This document shows positions 1 to 11,997 of a stretch of 64,000 bases of DNA, piece after piece. The translations under genes and the position numbers were made by a program. Numbering within the stretch: position 1 is the first letter of the stretch; every line of letters starts with the position of its first letter. Origin of the DNA: Cervus elaphus (lineage: Eukaryota; Chordata; Mammalia; Artiodactyla; Cervidae); the NCBI RefSeq assembly GCF_910594005.1, contig NC_057831.1, positions 38,708,001-38,772,000 on the forward strand, given 5' to 3'. Below the pieces are notes generated by a model. The model had not been told where the DNA came from. It made no database searches and saw only the letters and a program-made list of their open reading frames with translations.

Positions 1-395
1 ATAAATCAGAATCTCTGGAGAAAAGGCAAATCAAAGCCTGAATGAGATATCATCTCACACCTGTTAGAATGGCTGTTACCAGAAAGACAAGTGATAAGAA
101 ATATTGGTGAAGATGTAGCAAGAAAAAGAAAAAATAAAACCATTGCTGGGAATGTAAATTGGTACAGCCACTATGGAGAACAGTAAGTTTCTCAAGAAGT
201 TAAAAGTAGAACTACCATATGATCTGGTTGTCCCACTTCTGGGAATATATCCAAAGAAAATAAAATCAGTATCTTGAAGACATATCTGCAGACCTATATT
301 TAGTATTAATATTAGTCACAATAGCTGTGATATGGAAACAAACTAGGTGTCCATTGACGATGAATGGATAAAGAAAAAATACACACATACATGTC
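1..395 (+). mobile_element. L1 LINE 3' fragment (ORF2 end)
   Basis: The text follows the end of mammalian L1 ORF2: 'tcacacctgttagaatggct' near 59 and 'aattggtacagccactatgg' near 157. A copy of the 'cacttctgggaatatatcc' block follows near 233. It enters the window already truncated and fades into an ATAC-rich stretch after about 380. Several differences from the usual L1 text indicate an old, inactive copy. Confidence 0.85.
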
Positions 396-684
396 CACAT
401 ATATATGTATGTATACACATATATCTGCATCTAAAATGCACATATCTGAATTGGATATGTTCCCAATTAAATGAATGTCCAGAGTTGGGAAAACCAGTTT
501 ATCTGCTCCTTCTTCTCGAGAAAGATTATCTTTTCCAGGGACTTCTGGCCTCTGGGCTTTGCAGATACTGATTTTGCAACTGAAGTATCCGGGCGTGAAA
601 TTCCTCACACTGTGATGTAGGTTTTCACCTGATGGTATGGGAAGTTAGGCTTAATGGATTTCAGAAATCTTTCTTTCTCATCTA

Positions 685-790
685 CCTGATAAGGTGTACG
701 TAAAGATATAATGAGATAATGCAATGCAAAGAGCTTAGCAATCTGCCTAACATCTATCAGGCACTCAATAAATAATAGCTGGTATGATAA
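685..790 (+). mobile_element. MIR SINE fragment
   Basis: The run from 'taatgagataatgcaatgca' (near 709) to 'caggcactcaataaataata' (near 758) matches the 3' half of MIR in order and spacing. It is diverged, as expected for a mammal-wide repeat. Confidence 0.65.
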
Positions 791-954
791 TTCTTGACAA
801 TGGTCTGATTTCTGTCCTTCCTCCATGATTCTCTTGGATAAACTACTTATAGGGAAAACTGTTATAAAATCAACTGTAGAAGAATGAGAAATGAAATAAA
901 AACTTAATTATGCAAGTTCAGAAGCAGCATATAAGTTGAAAATACAAGTGCTAT

Positions 955-1040
955 TTGAGCTGATGTTTGCTTAATTCAGAGCATGAGGCAGGATTCAAAT
1001 CAGACTCTGGGATCTGTGACCTTGGGAAGAAACATCCTTT
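955..1040 (+). mobile_element. Possible MIR core fragment
   Basis: The words 'ggattcaaatcagactctgg' and 'tctgtgaccttgggaag' resemble the MIR core (gattcgaatcc...tgtgaccttgggcaag). The match is short and could be chance. Confidence 0.4.
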
Positions 1041-1662
1041 TAAGGAAAAAAAGTGTATCTTTCGGCTTTGATACAGTCAGGAACTACCAAGAGAATTGTC
1101 AGTTTTGCAGTTTGTACCCTTAGGCATCCTGAGCTGAAAGGAACACTCAGTTGCTATAGCAGCACCTACTTTAGGAGTATTTTTATGCAGATATATGTCT
1201 TTGTAAAAAATAGTAGTGGAGTGGCTATGAGTGAAATATCACTTGTAAACTTCAATTTGCAGCTCATTTTGAGTCTGGAATAAAATTTAGATGTGATTTA
1301 TCTAGCAGTCAAGGAAACCATATATAGGTATTAGGGAAAGTATGTTGATACAAAAACAAAATCTTTTCTTCTTTTAAATATCTAGTTACAACTAGATATT
1401 TATGGTGACAAGAGTACAAAGGCTAGATGAGAATTTGTTGTCCAAACAGAGATTTTTTCCCCAGGATTTCAGAAAGGGGAAAAAAAAATCTAAGGAAGGA
1501 TTCATTGGCAGAATGTCAATGTTTCTTAGAACTGGATCAAACTTTGAGAGCATCTTCAAATATCCCAAGAAGAGTGTTATATACTTTATTCAGAAATAAG
1601 TCCCTAATTCCTTCTGAGCCCCTTCCCATAATATCAAAGAGAATTAGGAAGAGTATATAGGC
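1041..1662. other. No recognised feature
   Basis: AT-rich single-copy-looking sequence. Short overlapping frames at 1402-1660 have no recognisable protein character. Confidence 0.5.
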
Positions 1663-1805
1663 ATGGATCTGGAGGAGGGCACAGCAACCCACTCCAGTAT
1701 TCTTGCCTGGAGAATCCCATGGACAGAGGAACCTGGTGGGCTACAGTCCATAGGGACGCACAGAATCGGACACGAGAGAAGTGACTTAGCATGCACACAT
1801 ACAGG
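1663..1805 (+). mobile_element. Bov-A SINE monomer
   Basis: This is a full Bov-A unit: 'caacccactccagtattctt', then 'cctggagaatcccatggaca', then a decayed 'gaatcggacacgagagaag' and the 3' end 'gacttagcatgcacacatac'. It is a non-autonomous SINE mobilised by BovB and restricted to ruminants. Confidence 0.9.
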
Positions 1806-2505
1806 CGTGGGTATGACTAGTGAACATGGTTTTCCACAGATTCTTGGGAGACAGGAACTAGGACAGGGGAGCATAAACACATATCAGAAGAGGTGAAGGC
1901 CAGTTGGTGCAGCTCCCAGCAACTCTTAGCTAAATTTTTAAGGATTACCACCAGGAAAAAGTAGGCTGATATTGGAAAGACACATTGGTGATCCATTAAC
2001 GGGAAAATTGCATCAACCTCGTGGTACTACCTTCCTCTACCATGCTTCTGAAAACGGTGGTGGAGTTAGATACTTGGACAACATTTGGACCACTCATGTT
2101 TTTCTTTCTTTTTTTTTCTGAGGTGGATCTCTACAAATGCTAACGTTCTGTGTTTCCACAAAATATTGGAATTTTCAGTTTGTTTCCAATCACAAATAGT
2201 TAACACCTCATCAAAATATTTTTCATACATTTTGAGCTTTGGGGAAGATGGCATAGGGCAGTGGTGAGAAGAGTAGGTGCTGGTGTCAATTGCCAGTGTT
2301 CAAAATTTATCAGCTGTGCTACCAGGAACAAGGTAAGCTCAGATTGTTGCCAATTAACGAGGTAGAGCAGGGACTTCAACAAACCTGAAGCAAACATTTG
2401 GGGAAAGCTAACTATTCTAGCTTGAATCTCAATACCTCTAAATAAAACCCTCTTACACTAGCATTTGTCTAGATTTAGGAAACCTGACTAGATACTTTTT
2501 CCAGC
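1806..2505. other. No recognised feature
   Basis: AT-rich sequence with a T-rich run near 2100-2117. Opposite-strand short frames at 2085-2267 cancel each other as coding evidence. Confidence 0.5.
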
Positions 2506-2524
2506 AAAAAAAAAAAAAAAAAAA
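2506..2524. repeat. Poly(A) tract, 19 A
   Basis: An uninterrupted A run. No flanking duplication or upstream retrocopy could be recognised, so its origin is unclear. Confidence 0.9.
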
Positions 2525-2669
2525 TTACCCAAATCATATGCATGTGGTAACAAATTGAATAATACAGAATAGCCCCTCCATTAGAACCAGGAGCCCAACA
2601 TATAGAAAAGAAAACAATCTTAATTGCTTTTTTCCTTTTATGATCAATTTGTGAACAATGTAAGATGTG

Positions 2670-3098
2670 AGACAATGTGGATGTGAGAGTTGGACTACAA
2701 GGAAAGCTGAGCACTGATGAATTGATACTTTTGAACTGTGGTGTTGGAGAAGACTCTTGAGTCCCTTGGACTGCAAGGGGATCCTACCAGTCCATCCTAA
2801 AGGAAATTGGTCCCGAATATTGATTGAAAGGACTGATGCTGAAGCTGAAACTCCAATACTTTGGCCACCTGATTCGAAGAACTGACTCATTTGAAAAGAC
2901 CCTGATGCTGGGAAAGATTGAAGGCAGGTGGAGAAGGGGACGACATAGGATGAGATGGTTGGATGGCATCACTGACTCAATGGACATGATTTTGAGTAAG
3001 CTCTGGGAGTTGGTGATGGACAGGGAGGCCTGGCGTGCTGCAGTCCATGGGGTCACAAAGAGTCAGACACGACTGAGCAACTGAACTGAACTGAACTA
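2670..3098 (+). mobile_element. BovB (RTE) LINE 3' end
   Basis: The sequence encodes the C-terminal BovB ORF2 text (LKLQYFGHLIRRTDSFEKTL, then MDREAWRAAVHGVTKSQTR around 3015-3075). It ends in the BovB 3' terminus 'gactgagcaactgaactgaa' with repeated CTGAA. A 86-codon open frame (2824-3084) survives, but the reverse transcriptase proper is absent. It is a 5'-truncated dead copy. Confidence 0.93.
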
Positions 3099-3620
3099 CA
3101 GATGGTGCACAGGTAAAAGTGTGACTGAATTAAAGGAGGCATGAAAGTAAAAGAACAGTTTGCTGCTAAAAATCTGCATTTCACAGTCAGAACACCAAGA
3201 GACACTGTCAAAAGTCGGTGAAACAAGAACTAGAGGTATAGGTCTAAGATTACAGAGTTGATCACTTGAAGAACTGGGAAAATAATATGAATAATATATT
3301 TATTTATCTTTGGGAAGAAGGGAAGGGAGGGAGTGAAAGTTTAGGTAGCTAATTCATCATTTTATAGAGTCAGTAGTTGTGTTCCTAAGCTGATAAGTCA
3401 AGAAGTGTAGTTGCTAATGTGTTACTTACTACTACAAAATATTATCAGTAGAATTAAAACAAATACTAAAAGATAGTACCATTGTATAACTAAGCTTTGT
3501 TTGGTGGAATATGCAAAAGGGGTTTTGTTGTTTTAAAAAAATTAGAGCTATTGTTTGATTTGTTACCATGCACATATATCATTTTGGTAAACTCTTAAAA
3601 ATAAATTACAAAAATATGCA

Positions 3621-3674
3621 AAGGGAGAAAAGAAGGAAGGAAGGAAGAATTTCGGGAGGGAGGCAGGCAGGCAG
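3621..3674. repeat. Purine-rich simple repeat (GGAA/GGCA)
   Basis: Runs of GGAA units followed by GGGA and GGCA units. This is low-complexity purine sequence. Confidence 0.85.
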
Positions 3675-5440
3675 CCGTGAGTCTGCCGAGCAGTACAGTA
3701 ACACCCTCACCCCCGTGCTCACTATCATCACCACTGCAGCAGTTTCTACTGATCCCACTATTATTACCTGGACTTGGGCGTCAGACACTGGGCTAAGTAT
3801 TTTGAATGCAGTGTCTAATTTTAGTTTTCGTCTCCTTAGAAACAAGAATTGATAAATTCTGATTAATAACTCTGCCGAGACTAATTTCTTTCTTCCATTT
3901 TAAATCTGATTTGAGAGATAATGATCATCTGCATATTTTCTATCAGATATTTAACTATACCTGGACACAGTATTTAGAAAAAAAATTTCAGCAGGAAGAC
4001 AATATTCCTTAATATTCAAAGAGCTGACATATGAAAGATAATTAACTTTGTTCTCCAATGTTAGAGAGCATGCTGACGGTGTAGACTGTACTTGAATAGG
4101 TCTGATATAGAGTGTGCTTTTTAGTATGCACCTCAGCAGATTCTGATCCAAGTGGTGCATGCATCATGCATGGAGAGACCTTAGTTAGTGGTGGGGGCTG
4201 TATTTGCTAATCTCTAGGATTTCTTCTACCACCAAGAGCCTTTGACCTTCTTAAATTGGTGCCTTGGTTAGATATTAGCTTAGAAGTGCTAGCTAGATTT
4301 CTTGTGATGTGAATGGCAGTCATCCTGATGGTTGATAAAAGAAAAGAAAATAAATTCAATAAAAATTATTTGATTTCCAGTTTCCATCTCCTAGCACTCA
4401 TTTGAGGTATTATTTGTGCTGACTTTATGTACCAAAAGGTTTCAAATTTATAAAGTCTATCCAAATATGGATATAAAAATACACTATGCTGGTTTGTTTA
4501 AAAAACAAAGCAGATTAACAAATAAAACCTGTTCCAGCCTGAAAGATCACTTTTCCAATAAGGAAGAAAATAGATTATGTCATCAAATGTTTCTTTCTAC
4601 TCTGAGAGGTGTATCTTCCCACCATCCACAAGGTGCTAAGTACAGAAAATAATGTTTCTATTTGTTGAGCCAATGGGTTTCCCTTGATTTCTTAAGGCAG
4701 TCTTGCAAAATTAAGAGAAAAACCTTTATTCTGTTTTTTGGTACTTTACAGAAAATAGCATGCTTCATGCTCATGAGACTGAAACTTCTAAAATTAGGAG
4801 TAATAATCACAAGCACCTTGGGAACAAGAAAGTTACAGTTTTGCTGGTTTTGTGTTCTGAAATCTTCAGCTCTATACCACCTCTCTATTTTTTAAGCAGC
4901 TTCTTATAAGACATGTATGAAGAATGTAAAGAGTCTTTAGCTAGTACTAAATTTAACTGAAAATGTTTCCAAAATAATTGATTTGGTATTTATAGTTAAT
5001 ATTGCCTATGTTCATAAACCTTTAAACAATGAAAATGTGGTTACTTGCCTTATATGGCAAATTGCTGGGTCCATGAAGAAAAATATATTGTTCATTAGTT
5101 TCAACTTTAGAAATTAACAGCGACTCCAATCAGTAAGAATTCAAGTGGTTAGTCAAGCTGGTAACATTTTGTCCTCATGAATCTAGTTAAAGGAGATCAA
5201 GAGGGTGGAAAAGAACATATTTAAAAATGTTTATGAAATGCTTAGCATATTTCCAGTTGCATGAATAAATCTTTGATCCTTTCACCCTAATGAAAACAAT
5301 AGAAATGAGAGGAAACAATCTAGATAATTTTCTGTTATATACTGTCATGTTCTTATTTGTATGTATTTGATCCCCTGTCATCACTGAAAACAATTTGAGG
5401 AGATTCACTCTTAGAATAAATCTGCTGAAATCTACTAGGT

Positions 5441-5520
5441 TTCATTTTATTTTCTTTCTTCCTCCCTCCCCCTTCCTTCTCTCCTTTCTTCCTTCCTTCC
5501 TCTCTTCCTCTCTCCTTCCC
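5441..5520. repeat. Polypyrimidine tract
   Basis: About 80 bases are almost wholly C and T, built from TTCC, CCTC and CTCT units. It could form triplex DNA; no gene is attached to it. Confidence 0.88.
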
Positions 5521-6329
5521 TTTGTACTTTCCAGGTTGCCACTGAGATTATAAAAATTCAAACCTGCTTGATGAGAATCTTAGTGAATTTATTTAAATGT
5601 TCAGTGTTGGGACTTTTGTGACACTTAAATTTCTCCTCCTCTGCTGCCACCATCACTTTCCTTCCCTATTTCTTTTCATCAGTGAGGATCTACTTACTTC
5701 CTGAGATATCCACTTTCTTTTCATTTTTCAATATTATCATACAGCATCATCTAAGCAACCTGGTTAGCTCATTTTCAGGGAGGAAAAAAAAAAAAAACCT
5801 GATGGCAAAATCACCAAAACTCAGAAATATACGATGCTCATGTTGACTTTGGCATTTCAACAGTGTTGTATTCACAACTTGAGAGTAATATAGTTGATGA
5901 AAAGGTTTAAGAATTAAATGTTTCTTAAATGGCCAAAGATGCTTATTTGCATGTTCCCAGAGGGGGACACATGCTTTCCAAGTCTCTCAAATTTCTCTAC
6001 AGAGAAATACTTTAGTTGATAAAACAATCTAAGCAAAACATACCTTTTACTGGGTGTCTGAGTTTACCTTTGTCTTTCTTGTGACATTCTGTACCCTACC
6101 ACTTCTGTAAACCCTTGCCTAAGGATTCTAGCCATGTGGTTGTCTTATCATTAGGTGCAAATACCTAGTGCACAGCAAACTGGCATATTTCTGAGGATCC
6201 CATATAAAATAGTTTCTCAGGAATAGCACTCTTAATTGGCCCACACTTCATATCTGGAGAGTTATTCACACACATATTTATTTTATATTCTGTGTATTAT
6301 TATTATTAGTTGCATATATCTATGTATGG

Positions 6330-6368
6330 ACACACATGCACACACGCATATATATATATGGAGAGAGA
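6330..6368. repeat. CA/TA simple repeat
   Basis: Alternating CACA then ATATATATAT, followed by a short GAGAGAGAG run. This is a degenerate dinucleotide microsatellite. Confidence 0.75.
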
Positions 6369-7126
6369 GCTTTATGTAGTCTTATAGTTTAGCTATTTAT
6401 CTGGGAATAGATATTAATTTATAAATCTTGTGTATGTATTACTCTCACTGGCTATCATACCTGGGTGTAACACCCATAGACAGCAAGAATCATCGTTCAT
6501 GGTCACAGATATCAAAGTTCTCTTGATGATATATTTGGATGTCTTATATATTTGGACTTCTCATAAGAGTTTATGAGCTTATTGTTTGCTTTACTAGTTA
6601 ATAACTTGTAATAGGAATAAGAGGAATAGCAGTTTTTTTCTTGTTGATTTTGTGCTTGAATTTTGGATCTTATCTTTAATTAGCCACATTTCTGAAGGAC
6701 ACTTTTTCAAGTTGCTTGTCTACCTTACAAGAGTTAGAATTGCAGACGTCACAGTTCTTCCCTGATATCTGATTCAACTCTAGATCTGTTTGTTCCTTTG
6801 TGGTTAGATGTAGCCATGTGACCATTTCTGGCTTATGAAATGGGACAAAAGTAACATGTGTCACTTCAGCACCAGATGATTTAAATGTTGGTGTGACAAC
6901 TCCTGTTCTCTCTTCTTCCCATTATTGAACCCAGGGATTTTCCCAATTGGGAAGTATAAACGGAAGTTACAATAATTTATTTCTACTGCCTCAAAGTTAG
7001 TCTTAACAGTGTCATAGAACAGTGTAATCATCAGAAAACAAATTTATACAAAATTTCTAGTGTTATGAACATGGGTAGGTTTCATGTGGGAAACCGTAGA
7101 CAGCAACAGTTTCTGTGTCCTGCTTT

Positions 7127-7545
7127 CAGTTCAGTTCAGTTCAGTCGCTCAGTCGTGTCCGACTCTTTGCGATCCCGTGGACTGCAGCACGCCAGGCTTC
7201 CCTGTCCATCACCAGCTCCCAGAGCCTACTCAGACTCATGTCCATTGAGTCAGTGAGGCCATCCAGCCATCACATCTTCTGTCGTCCCCTTCTCCTCCTG
7301 CCTTCAATCTTTCCCAGCCTCAGGGTCTTTTCAAATGAGTCACTTCTTTGCGTCAGGTGACCGAAGTATTGGAGCTTTAGCTTCAGCATCAGTTCTTCCA
7401 ATGAATATTCAGGACTGATTTCCTTTAGGATGGACTGGTTTGATCTCCTTGCAGTCCAAGGGACTCTCAAGAATCTTTTCTGGCACCGCAGTTCAAAAGC
7501 ATCAATTCTTCAGTGCTCAGCTTTCTTTATGGTCCATCTCTCACA
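7127..7545 (-). mobile_element. BovB (RTE) LINE 3' end, antisense
   Basis: It begins with the reverse complement of the BovB 3' terminus, several CAGTT units then 'cgctcagtcgtgtccgactc'. It runs to 'ctttatggtccatctctcac', where the element breaks off. On the minus strand it reads through the C-terminal ORF2 text (LKLKLQYFGHLTQRSDSFEK). Confidence 0.93.
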
Positions 7546-7615
7546 TGGGCCAAACTCCAATAGGTGAGTTTGGAGTCGCCCCTGCTTAACATGGGCCAAA
7601 CTCCAGTAGATGAGT
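7543..7615. repeat. Direct repeat (27 bp, offset 46)
   Basis: The segment starting 'acatgggccaaactcca' occurs at 7543 and again at 7589, with two mismatches over 27 bases. The first copy abuts the broken end of the BovB. A short inverted repeat (ccaaactc / gagtttgg) lies inside it. Confidence 0.85.
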
Positions 7616-7616
7616 G

Positions 7617-8194
7617 GAAACTATTTTGGGAGTTGAAGATTTTGTTTATTTACTTATTGACATTTATTCTTTGTAGCAAACCATGTAAAATAATCAGAAA
7701 CTCAAAGCCCATGCTCTAGTGTAGCAAATGAGCCATTTTGCTAGAAATATCATGAAGTCTTTGTCCATTAGAAAATTCATAAACCATAAAATTGAAATAT
7801 AAATTAAATTATTCCAGGGAGTATTCACAAATAAGTATTAGAACATATAAGTGGCTTCTCCATCTCTGGGGAAAAAAAAATTTGTCTTGAGAAGCATATT
7901 CCAAGAGACAGGGCTCATTTCAGTGATTTTTAAAGTAACCTGTGACTTTATGTTTGAGTGTGTAGACCTTCAGCTTAAGATAGTTTCTTATAGGGAATTG
8001 ACCTTCATAGGTCTCTCAGAAAGCCTCAAATACAGTATTTAATTCCTTGATTTTGAAGCAAGAGTAGTAGTATACATCAGGAATTTAGTCAGTGTCTAAA
8101 AAAGAATTTAAAAACTGATGTTAAAAGGCAGTTTTTAATGGAATCAATATAATGATTAAAGATAGACATTGAAATGGCTCATTATAATAACTCA
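7617..8194. other. No recognised feature
   Basis: AT-rich sequence. A 63-codon frame at 7851-8042 has no recognised similarity. Confidence 0.5.
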
Positions 8195-9106
8195 TCTACC
8201 TAGAAAAAACACATGAGAAAAGATAGCTCAACATTGCTAATTATTAGAGAATTATAAATCAAAACTATAATGAGGTATCACCTCACACCAGTCAGAATGA
8301 CAGTCATCAGAAAGTCTGTAAATAGTAAATACTGGAGAGTGTGGGTAAAAATAGGAACCTTTCTACACTCTTGGTGAGAATGTGAATTGGTATAGCCACT
8401 ATGGAGAATGGTATGAAGGTTCCTTAAAAAACTAAAAATAGAGTTATTGTATGATCCTGCAATTCTACTTCTGGGCATATATCTGAAGAAAAGTATAACT
8501 TGAAAAGATACATACACTCCAGTGTTCATAGCAGTGCTATTTACGATGGCCAAGACATGGGAGCAACCTACATGTCCATCAACAGATGAATAGATAAAGA
8601 AGGTGTAGTATGTTTATACAGCAGAATATTACTCAGCCATAAAATGAATGAAATAATGCCTTTTACAGCAACACAGATGGACCTAGAAATTGTCATACTA
8701 AGTAAAGTAAGTCAGACAAAGACATATATCATATGATATCACTTATATGTGCAATCAAAAATATTATACAAATGAACTTAAAGACACTATAGAAACAGAC
8801 TCACACACATAGAAAACAAACTTATGGTTACCAGAGGGAAAAGTCAGGGGCGGAGGGATAAGTTAGGAGTTTGGAATTAACATGCACACACTACTATATA
8901 TAACATACATAATCAACAAGGACCTACTGCTTAGCACAGGGAATTATACTCAATATTTTGTAGTAACCTATGAGGAAAAACAATCTGATAAAGAATATAT
9001 ATAACTGAATCACTTTGCTGTATACCCAAAACTAACACAATATTGTAAATCAATAGTATGGCAACTTAAAATAAAAAGAAGTTCCTGCCAAAATTAAAAA
9101 AAATAT
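8195..9106 (+). mobile_element. L1 LINE 3' end with 3' UTR and A-tail
   Basis: It is colinear with the last part of L1 ORF2 ('aggtatcacctcacaccagt' near 8273, 'ccatcaacagatgaatagat' near 8576). It continues through the 3' UTR ('gaatcactttgctgtatacc' near 9007, 'ctaacacaatattgtaaatc') to an A-rich tail. It is 5'-truncated, with many stops, so inactive. Confidence 0.93.
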
Positions 9107-9124
9107 CACTCATCTACCATTTAC

Positions 9125-9245
9125 AATGCATCTAATGAGAGTTTATTTTGTCTACTAAGTGCTAGGTACTGGATTTCAGAGATAAGCAAGACACTGTCTC
9201 TGTTCTGGAAGAGCTCATAAACTGGTGGAGGAGACAGAAAATTCA
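9125..9245 (-). mobile_element. L2 LINE 3' fragment, antisense
   Basis: It reads like antisense L2: 'ctactaagtgctaggtactg', then 'gataagcaagacactgtctc' and a decayed 'gagctcataaactggtggag'. The order and spacing match the usual L2 3' end. Confidence 0.65.
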
Positions 9246-9524
9246 TCAGTTATGTAAGACTGAAGACTGAAGATTGGCAACAGAAAGGCTTGGCCGCTTG
9301 CCTTTGGGAAGTAGGGAGAGATAAAGCGAAAACTTTGTGGGGGAGATGACTATTGCTCTGGGAAGGCTTGGCCAAAAATATGGAACAGGAGAAAGCATTC
9401 CAAGACAATGCTTTTGAACATGAAAATTTCCTGGCTCTTGCAAAGATTTACAACTCCTTTTGGTCTAAGTAGATCAGGTTGAGTTAAGCCCATTAGGAGC
9501 CAAAAATCCTAAAAAATGCCCTCA

Positions 9525-9690
9525 CTAATCCAGCTCCCCCTGTCCTTCCTCTAGTCTAGCATTGTATTTTAATTACTTGTTATGTTGGTTTCTTCCTGAC
9601 TATAGAGGGTAAAGAAAGAGGGCCCATGTGTCAATATCTTTGTATCCCATCGTGCTTTTAACTCATGGCAAATGTACACCTAAATGCCAT
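9525..9690 (+). mobile_element. L2 LINE 3' fragment
   Basis: Sense L2 text is visible: a C-rich lead, then 'gactatagagggtaaagaaa', then 'gtcaatatctttgtatccca'. It is diverged. Confidence 0.5.
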
Positions 9691-9714
9691 GAAAGATTAA
9701 AGAATGCATGTCAC

Positions 9715-9890
9715 CTTGCTGAGCATGAGTCAGGAGACCCTATTTCTAGGTTGACTCTGCTCTTTGCTAGCTATGTGGCTTCTGGCAAGGCACTGTCTGA
9801 ATCCACACTTTGATTTCCTCTTGTGTATATCAAGCATGTTAGATTAGATGTTCTCTAAGATCCTTGAGTTTAAGTTTAGATGAGCCTGTG
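9715..9890 (+). mobile_element. MIR-family SINE
   Basis: Sequence such as 'gagtcaggagaccctatttc', 'tttgctagctatgtggcttc' and 'gatgttctctaagatccttg' follows the MIR variant that ends in a short unique tail. Confidence 0.65.
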
Positions 9891-9994
9891 ATTCTGCCTA
9901 ATTAGACTATAGAGCTTCAGGGAGATTCAGAAATGAATATCACTTTTACATCCTTTCAGGGCACTTAGCTGAATACTTTTTAACTTTGGACTGT

Positions 9995-10195
9995 GTGCTT
10001 TGAAGTCAGAAAATCTTAGTTCCCAATCCTAACTCTGCTTAGCTTCCATCAACTTTAGCCTTTTTCTTTTGTAACATGAAAAATATAAAGTCTCCCTCTT
10101 GTGTAGAATTATTTTGACGCTTAAATGGAGTGATGTACAAAAAGTGCCAAATCAATTGCCTTAGTTTAGGTGCCAGAAAATGTTAGCTCTCTTCT
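9995..10195 (+). mobile_element. MIR SINE, diverged
   Basis: The order of fragments (gaagtcagaaaatcttagtt; caatcctaactctgcttagc; a late 'ggtgccagaaaatgttagct') follows MIR through its core and 3' half. Confidence 0.55.
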
Positions 10196-10389
10196 TTAGT
10201 TTACTTGCAATAATTAGTAGATGTTTTTTGATTGTTTTGCCTTAGGTATTAGTCCAAAGCAAAGAGAGATTAAGGTTAAGCAGAAACTCTGCCATCTTCT
10301 CTCACACTGCACTTGCCTCCGAGGAGAAAACAGAATGGGTTGATTCTATTCGCATGTCCCTGGTGCCCTTCTGAGGTCTACATTTTCAT

Positions 10390-10495
10390 TATCTATTTAA
10401 CACAACAAATTGACTGAGTATCTGCTCTGTGAAAGTTACTAGGTTAGATTCTTGAGTGTAAGAAGTCTGCCTAATACACTGAGAAGGGAAATGAA
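10390..10495 (-). mobile_element. Possible L2 fragment, antisense
   Basis: 'gactgagtatctgctctgtg' followed by 'gttactaggttagattcttg' resembles the antisense L2 'attgagcacctactatgtgc' region. The match is weak. Confidence 0.4.
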
Positions 10496-11369
10496 TACAG
10501 TTTGAGATCAAGTTTTCCGGCTTTCTGAAACTCAAACCGGGAAATATGACCTGACAAATACCCATGTGCTTTGAGGGGTCTTGTGATAGTGTGTTTGCAA
10601 TTGATTGTCATAGAAATGAGAACAGCATATATATAAGAGGGTCATTTTCTTCAGAGGTTCCTGTCACATCCACTTCAGCAGCCAATTCCTCCTCCTTGGT
10701 CAAATATAAGCTCTTTTGGATTGTCATTTCCTCTACCTACTGGGACATGAAATTGTCAGCCACATACAAATACCTTTAATATTAGAGCTAAAGTGATGCA
10801 TGCCTAAGGAGAGGTGATGGACATAATCCTACAGGAATTCAGAGACAAAGAAGTTGCCTGCAGCAGCCTCTTTGCTTCTTCCTTGCTATACTTTAAACCC
10901 ATGCTACCCAGGATTCTGGAGGCATAAGGCTTCTCGTGAGTTGGACTGTTGTTGGAGCAAAGTCATAGAAAAATTATAAATAACACCATGGATCTGAAGT
11001 GATATGGTTTTTACAGACTGTCATTTTTTACACGTGTTTGACTTAAAAACAAATGTGGTTACAGTGAAACTACAAATATCCTTCTCCATGGTTTTCTGAT
11101 AGAAAAAAATTATTTCTTCAATGCAAATATTATCTGGATTCCTTAAAAACATTCTGTTTGAACATTGGATTATTGTATACACACCAAACATCCTTTATTT
11201 TAAGTTAACTATCGAATTAACCCATTTTCTTAGCTGATCTGTATTGATTACTTGAAGGACAAAAATAAAAATAGGTTAAAATGAGTTTTTTGAGAGACCT
11301 GTAACATAACATGACAAATATAGATTTAGGACTTCTTTGGCTCAGAGGTCACATGGAGTCACTACTTGG
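10496..11369. other. No recognised feature
   Basis: AT-rich sequence. A 71-codon frame at 10564-10779 starts at an ATG but has no recognised motif. Confidence 0.5.
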
Positions 11370-11475
11370 TCCCTGCTACGGTCTGAACCGTGTCTTCTGC
11401 AAATTCATATGCTGAAGCCCTAACTCTCAATGTGCTCATCTTTGACGATGAGCTTTGTGAGATAATTAGATAAAC
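11370..11475 (+). mobile_element. MaLR LTR fragment (MST/MLT1 type)
   Basis: 'gctacggtctgaaccgtgtc', 'caaattcatatgctgaagcc' and 'ctaactctcaatgtgctcat' match the 5' part of MaLR LTRs in order. Only about 100 bases are left. Confidence 0.65.
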
Positions 11476-11997
11476 ATTCTCAGTTTTATGGTACAAGCTT
11501 TTGTGTCTTTCTCAGCAAATATTTATCCATGATTCAACACTCAATTTCCTAGTATATTTATGCTCCTGAGGAAGAAACAAGAAATAAAACCACAACTTCT
11601 TAATAGCCTATTTTTCTTCTCAGGATTGCTCCAAGATCTTTCTATTCTCCACTTACCCTTCTCTAGGGCTTCCACTTCATTTGACTTCCAGCCTTGACTT
11701 AGTCTCATCTCTCCTCTCTGCACTGTGAGAAGGAGTTTTAGGTTCTATCTCCATGGGTTTGACTGATGGAGCAGCTTCCAAGCCAAATGTTGATAGGAGG
11801 ATGATTTGCCTCAAAACTACAGAATGTGTCCTTTCTCCTTTGTATTTTTTTCTATACCAGCTCTTTGGAATCTTCTTTCTCTTACCCGAAACTTCCTTGA
11901 AATGTCATTTTTACTCATGAGAAGTAACAGCTGAAAATTTTAAATTAGCTATAAGTTTTCATCTGCTTCAGTCCTAGTTATATCCCTAGTCTTCCTT
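11476..11997. other. No recognised feature
   Basis: Sequence with several CT-rich patches (11600-11730). No repeat family or exon was recognised. Confidence 0.5.

Larger units (their letters stand above)
3099..7126. other. Long stretch with little recognisable
   Basis: About 4 kb of AT-rich sequence holding only simple repeats (purine run at 3621, pyrimidine run at 5441, AT/CA run at 6330) and a possible MIR-like remnant near 3780-3830. I saw no exon with paired splice sites and no long frame. Confidence 0.5.
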
